A stretch of DNA of 64,000 nucleotides. Origin: Mycobacterium bourgelatii. Lineage in GTDB: Bacteria > Actinomycetota > Actinomycetes > Mycobacteriales > Mycobacteriaceae. The notes under the pieces were generated by a model, which did no database searches, was not told the DNA's origin, and saw nothing but the letters and a program-made list of their open reading frames with translations. The position numbers and the translations under genes are program-made. The stretch lies in contig NZ_BLKZ01000001.1 of NCBI RefSeq assembly GCF_010723575.1, forward strand, positions 3,038,001 through 3,102,000, read 5' to 3'. The number at the start of each line of letters is the position of its first letter. Within the stretch, counting starts at the first letter, position 1. This document shows positions 62,121 through 64,000 of this stretch, piece by piece.

Positions 62121-63149
62121 ATGGCCGGTGAGGCGATTCCCACGACGATGACGGCGTGGCAGGTGCGCCAGCCGGGACCGGTACACACCCACCCGCTGGA
62201 GCGCGTCACCGTCGAGGTTCCACAGCCTGAGCCGTCCGAGCTATTGGTCGCCGTGCGCGCCTGCGGCGTTTGCCGCACCGACCTGCACGTGACCGAGGGC
62301 GACCTCCCCGTGCACCGGGCGCGAGTGATTCCTGGGCATGAGGTGGTCGGCGAAGTCCTCGAGGTGGGCGCCGACGTGAACGGCGAGTTCAACGTCGGCG
62401 ACCGCGTCGGCATCGCCTGGCTTCGCCACACCTGCGGGGTATGCAAGTACTGCCGTCGGGGCGACGAGAACCTGTGCCCGGAGTCCCGCTATACCGGCTG
62501 GGACGCCGACGGCGGATACGCCGAGTTCGCCACGGTCCCTGCGGCTTTCGCACATCGTCTGCCCAGCGGCTACACCGACAGCGAGTTGGCTCCGCTGTTG
62601 TGCGCGGGGATCATCGGTTACCGCTCCCTGCTGCGCGCCGAGTTACCCCCCGGCGGTCGGTTAGGCATATATGGATTCGGCGGCAGTGCCCACCTGACCG
62701 CCCAGGTCGCACTGGCGCAGGGCGCGGAGGTGCACGTCATGACGCGCGGAGCCCGGGCCCGGGAGTTGGCGCTGCAGCTCGGCGCGGCGTCGGCGCAAGG
62801 GGCCACCGACCCGCCGCCGGTGCCGTTGGACGCCGCGATCCTGTTCGCCCCGGTCGGCGATCTCGTGTTGCCCGCGCTCGAAGCCCTCGACCGCGGCGGC
62901 ACTCTGTCGATCGCAGGGATTCATCTCACCGACATACCGACGCTCAACTACCAGCGGCACCTCTTCCAGGAGCGCCAGGTTCGGTCGGTCACGTCGAACA
63001 CCCGGGCAGACGCGCGCGCCTTTCTCGACTTCGTTGCCGAGCACCACGTAGAAGTCACCACGCCGGAATATCCGCTGGCGGAAGCCGATCGCGCGCTGAC
63101 CGATCTCAGTTCCGGCCGGGTCGCCGGGGCCGCGGTACTGCTGGTGTAA
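62121..63149 (+). CDS. adhA: Zinc-dependent alcohol dehydrogenase AdhA
   Basis: 342-residue medium-chain dehydrogenase. Catalytic zinc ligands: Cys51 (ACGVCRTDLH) and His73-Glu74 (PGHEVVGE); structural zinc Cys105, 108, 111 and 119. Dinucleotide motif GIYGFGGSAHLTAQVAL replaces the usual GxGxxG with GFGGSA. ATG 62121 is used; a GTG at 62115 adds two residues. Matches Rv1862. Physiological substrate unknown; it runs convergent to the CPBP gene three bases beyond. Confidence 0.92.
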   Translation: MAGEAIPTTMTAWQVRQPGPVHTHPLERVTVEVPQPEPSELLVAVRACGVCRTDLHVTEGDLPVHRARVIPGHEVVGEVLEVGADVNGEFNVGDRVGIAWLRHTCGVCKYCRRGDENLCPESRYTGWDADGGYAEFATVPAAFAHRLPSGYTDSELAPLLCAGIIGYRSLLRAELPPGGRLGIYGFGGSAHLTAQVALAQGAEVHVMTRGARARELALQLGAASAQGATDPPPVPLDAAILFAPVGDLVLPALEALDRGGTLSIAGIHLTDIPTLNYQRHLFQERQVRSVTSNTRADARAFLDFVAEHHVEVTTPEYPLAEADRALTDLSSGRVAGAAVLLV

Positions 63150-63152
63150 GGC

Positions 63153-63899
63153 TCAGGTCGACAGCTGCCACACCAGCGCGGCGGCCAGCGCGCCCATTCC
63201 ATTCAGCGACCAGTGCAGGGCGATCGGGGCGATGATGCTGCCACTGCGGCGGCGCAGCCAGCTGAAGATGAACCCCGCGGCACCGGTGGCCACCACGGCC
63301 AGCGCCACTCCCGAGATCATTCCCACGACGCCGCCACCGAACAGCCGGGTGAAGCCGATGTTGTTGCTCGTCAGGCCCAACGACGTCGCGATGTGCCAGA
63401 GGCCGAACAAGAGCGAGCCCGCCATCGCGACGCCGCGAAATCCCCAGGCGCGCTCCAGCGCGCCATGAAGCACTCCACGAAACGCCAACTCTTCGGGGAT
63501 GACGGTCTGCAGCGGGATGATCACCATCGAGGCGATCAGCGCGCCCGACACCGTGGCGTAGTGGTTGTTGAGGAACATCGGGCGGGTGATCGGCAGGAGT
63601 ACCCCGATCGCGATCACCGACATCACGACACCCACGGCGGCCAGGGCATAGCCCACCCCGGCTTTCCAGTGTTCCCGGCCCAAGCCCAGTTCGGCCCAGT
63701 CCAGACCGCGGTAGCGGAGCAAAATCACCAGACCCACGGCGGCCGCAGGAACGGTGGCGATGTTCGCCCACGGGGTGGTGAAGTGCGCCACCAGGTTGGT
63801 CAACACCAGCACCGCCACGACGACGGCGATGTCGACATAAAGCCGGTACCGTTCCAGGCGCAGCGGCGGTGGGGCAGTTTCCAAGGCTTCGACAGACAT
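63153..63899 (-). CDS. CPBP-family intramembrane metalloprotease-like protein (Rv1863c type)
   Basis: 248-residue polytopic membrane protein with the CPBP/Abi signature: EELAFRGVLHGALER (EExxxR), LFGLWHI (FxxxH) and SGSIIAPIALHWSLNG (HxxxN). Relatives include CAAX-type proteases and bacteriocin self-immunity proteins; activity here is untested. ATG 63899. Confidence 0.88.
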   Translation of the reverse strand: MSVEALETAPPPLRLERYRLYVDIAVVVAVLVLTNLVAHFTTPWANIATVPAAAVGLVILLRYRGLDWAELGLGREHWKAGVGYALAAVGVVMSVIAIGVLLPITRPMFLNNHYATVSGALIASMVIIPLQTVIPEELAFRGVLHGALERAWGFRGVAMAGSLLFGLWHIATSLGLTSNNIGFTRLFGGGVVGMISGVALAVVATGAAGFIFSWLRRRSGSIIAPIALHWSLNGMGALAAALVWQLST

Positions 63900-63935
63900 C
63901 GTGGCGATTCTACCGGCGGTCGGCGGGCGGCATTC

Positions 63936-64000
63936 TTACTTCGTTGTGAGCCGACGGCGCGCGTAGGCCTGGAGTTCGGCGGAGAGCGCGTCGGCGACGA
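63936..64000 (-). CDS. 3' end of a gene running off the window (position of Rv1864c)
   Basis: The last 20 codons of a minus-strand frame end VADALSAELQAYARRRLTTK and TAA (63936-63938). The fragment is too short to identify; gene order suggests the Rv1864c homologue, which starts beyond the window. Confidence 0.5.
   Translation of the reverse strand, partial: VADALSAELQAYARRRLTTK

Overview
The window is high-GC DNA from a slow-growing, non-tuberculous mycobacterium. The evidence is the 3' end of an ESX-5 type VII secretion locus (mycP5, eccE5, eccA5), a PE/PPE cluster, and then a long run of genes in the order I remember for M. tuberculosis Rv1796 to Rv1864c. PE_PGRS genes, lipZ, vapBC13 and the urease operon, which I remember in that interval, are missing. 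This suggests a relative outside the M. tuberculosis complex, perhaps near the M. avium complex. That placement is inference; gene names rest on protein resemblance and gene order as remembered, not on a search.

Layout. 1-4605: ESX-5 protease and core/accessory subunits. 5246-14223: one PE and five PPE genes, including a duplicated block of [PPE, PPE with a shared C-terminal domain, small secreted DUF732 protein]. 14314-20186: mgtC, an NDH-like flavoprotein coupled to an HSL-type hydrolase, a sterol desaturase-like gene, a secreted serine protease and a deazaflavin oxidoreductase divergent from a TetR regulator with visible operators. 20287-28502: a VOC protein plus flavoprotein pair, the BacA-type ABC importer, a ThDP enzyme and secA2. 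28635-33966: a co-directional cluster pgsA2, two DUF881 proteins and a small membrane protein, gcvH, garA, a MerR regulator (Rv1828 type) and a BFN-domain protein. 34249-38040: a second MerR regulator, then a tandem glycine riboswitch in front of gcvB. 38059-51670 is almost all on the minus strand: CocE/NonD hydrolase, VWA/substrate-binding protein, glcB, two CNNM/CorC-like proteins, guaB1, gnd1 and a BlaR1-like/BlaI pair.

The most unusual region is 51867-53896. An IdeR-type iron box over a promoter precedes a short transcript that ends in a perfect 15-bp terminator hairpin. By position and architecture this is the iron-responsive small RNA MrsI. Immediately after that hairpin lies a complete group IIC intron with recognisable 5' end, domain V, domain VI and 3' end. 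Its reverse transcriptase/maturase gene carries two single-base deletions. The intron sits between MrsI and the thioesterase gene Rv1847.

53915-64000: thioesterase, ndh (directly adjacent, with no urease genes), an F420-type oxidoreductase, an SDR, the modABC molybdate importer, the secreted adhesin apa, a small membrane protein, a zinc alcohol dehydrogenase, a CPBP-family protease and the 3' end of one more gene. No tRNA, rRNA or CRISPR array was seen.
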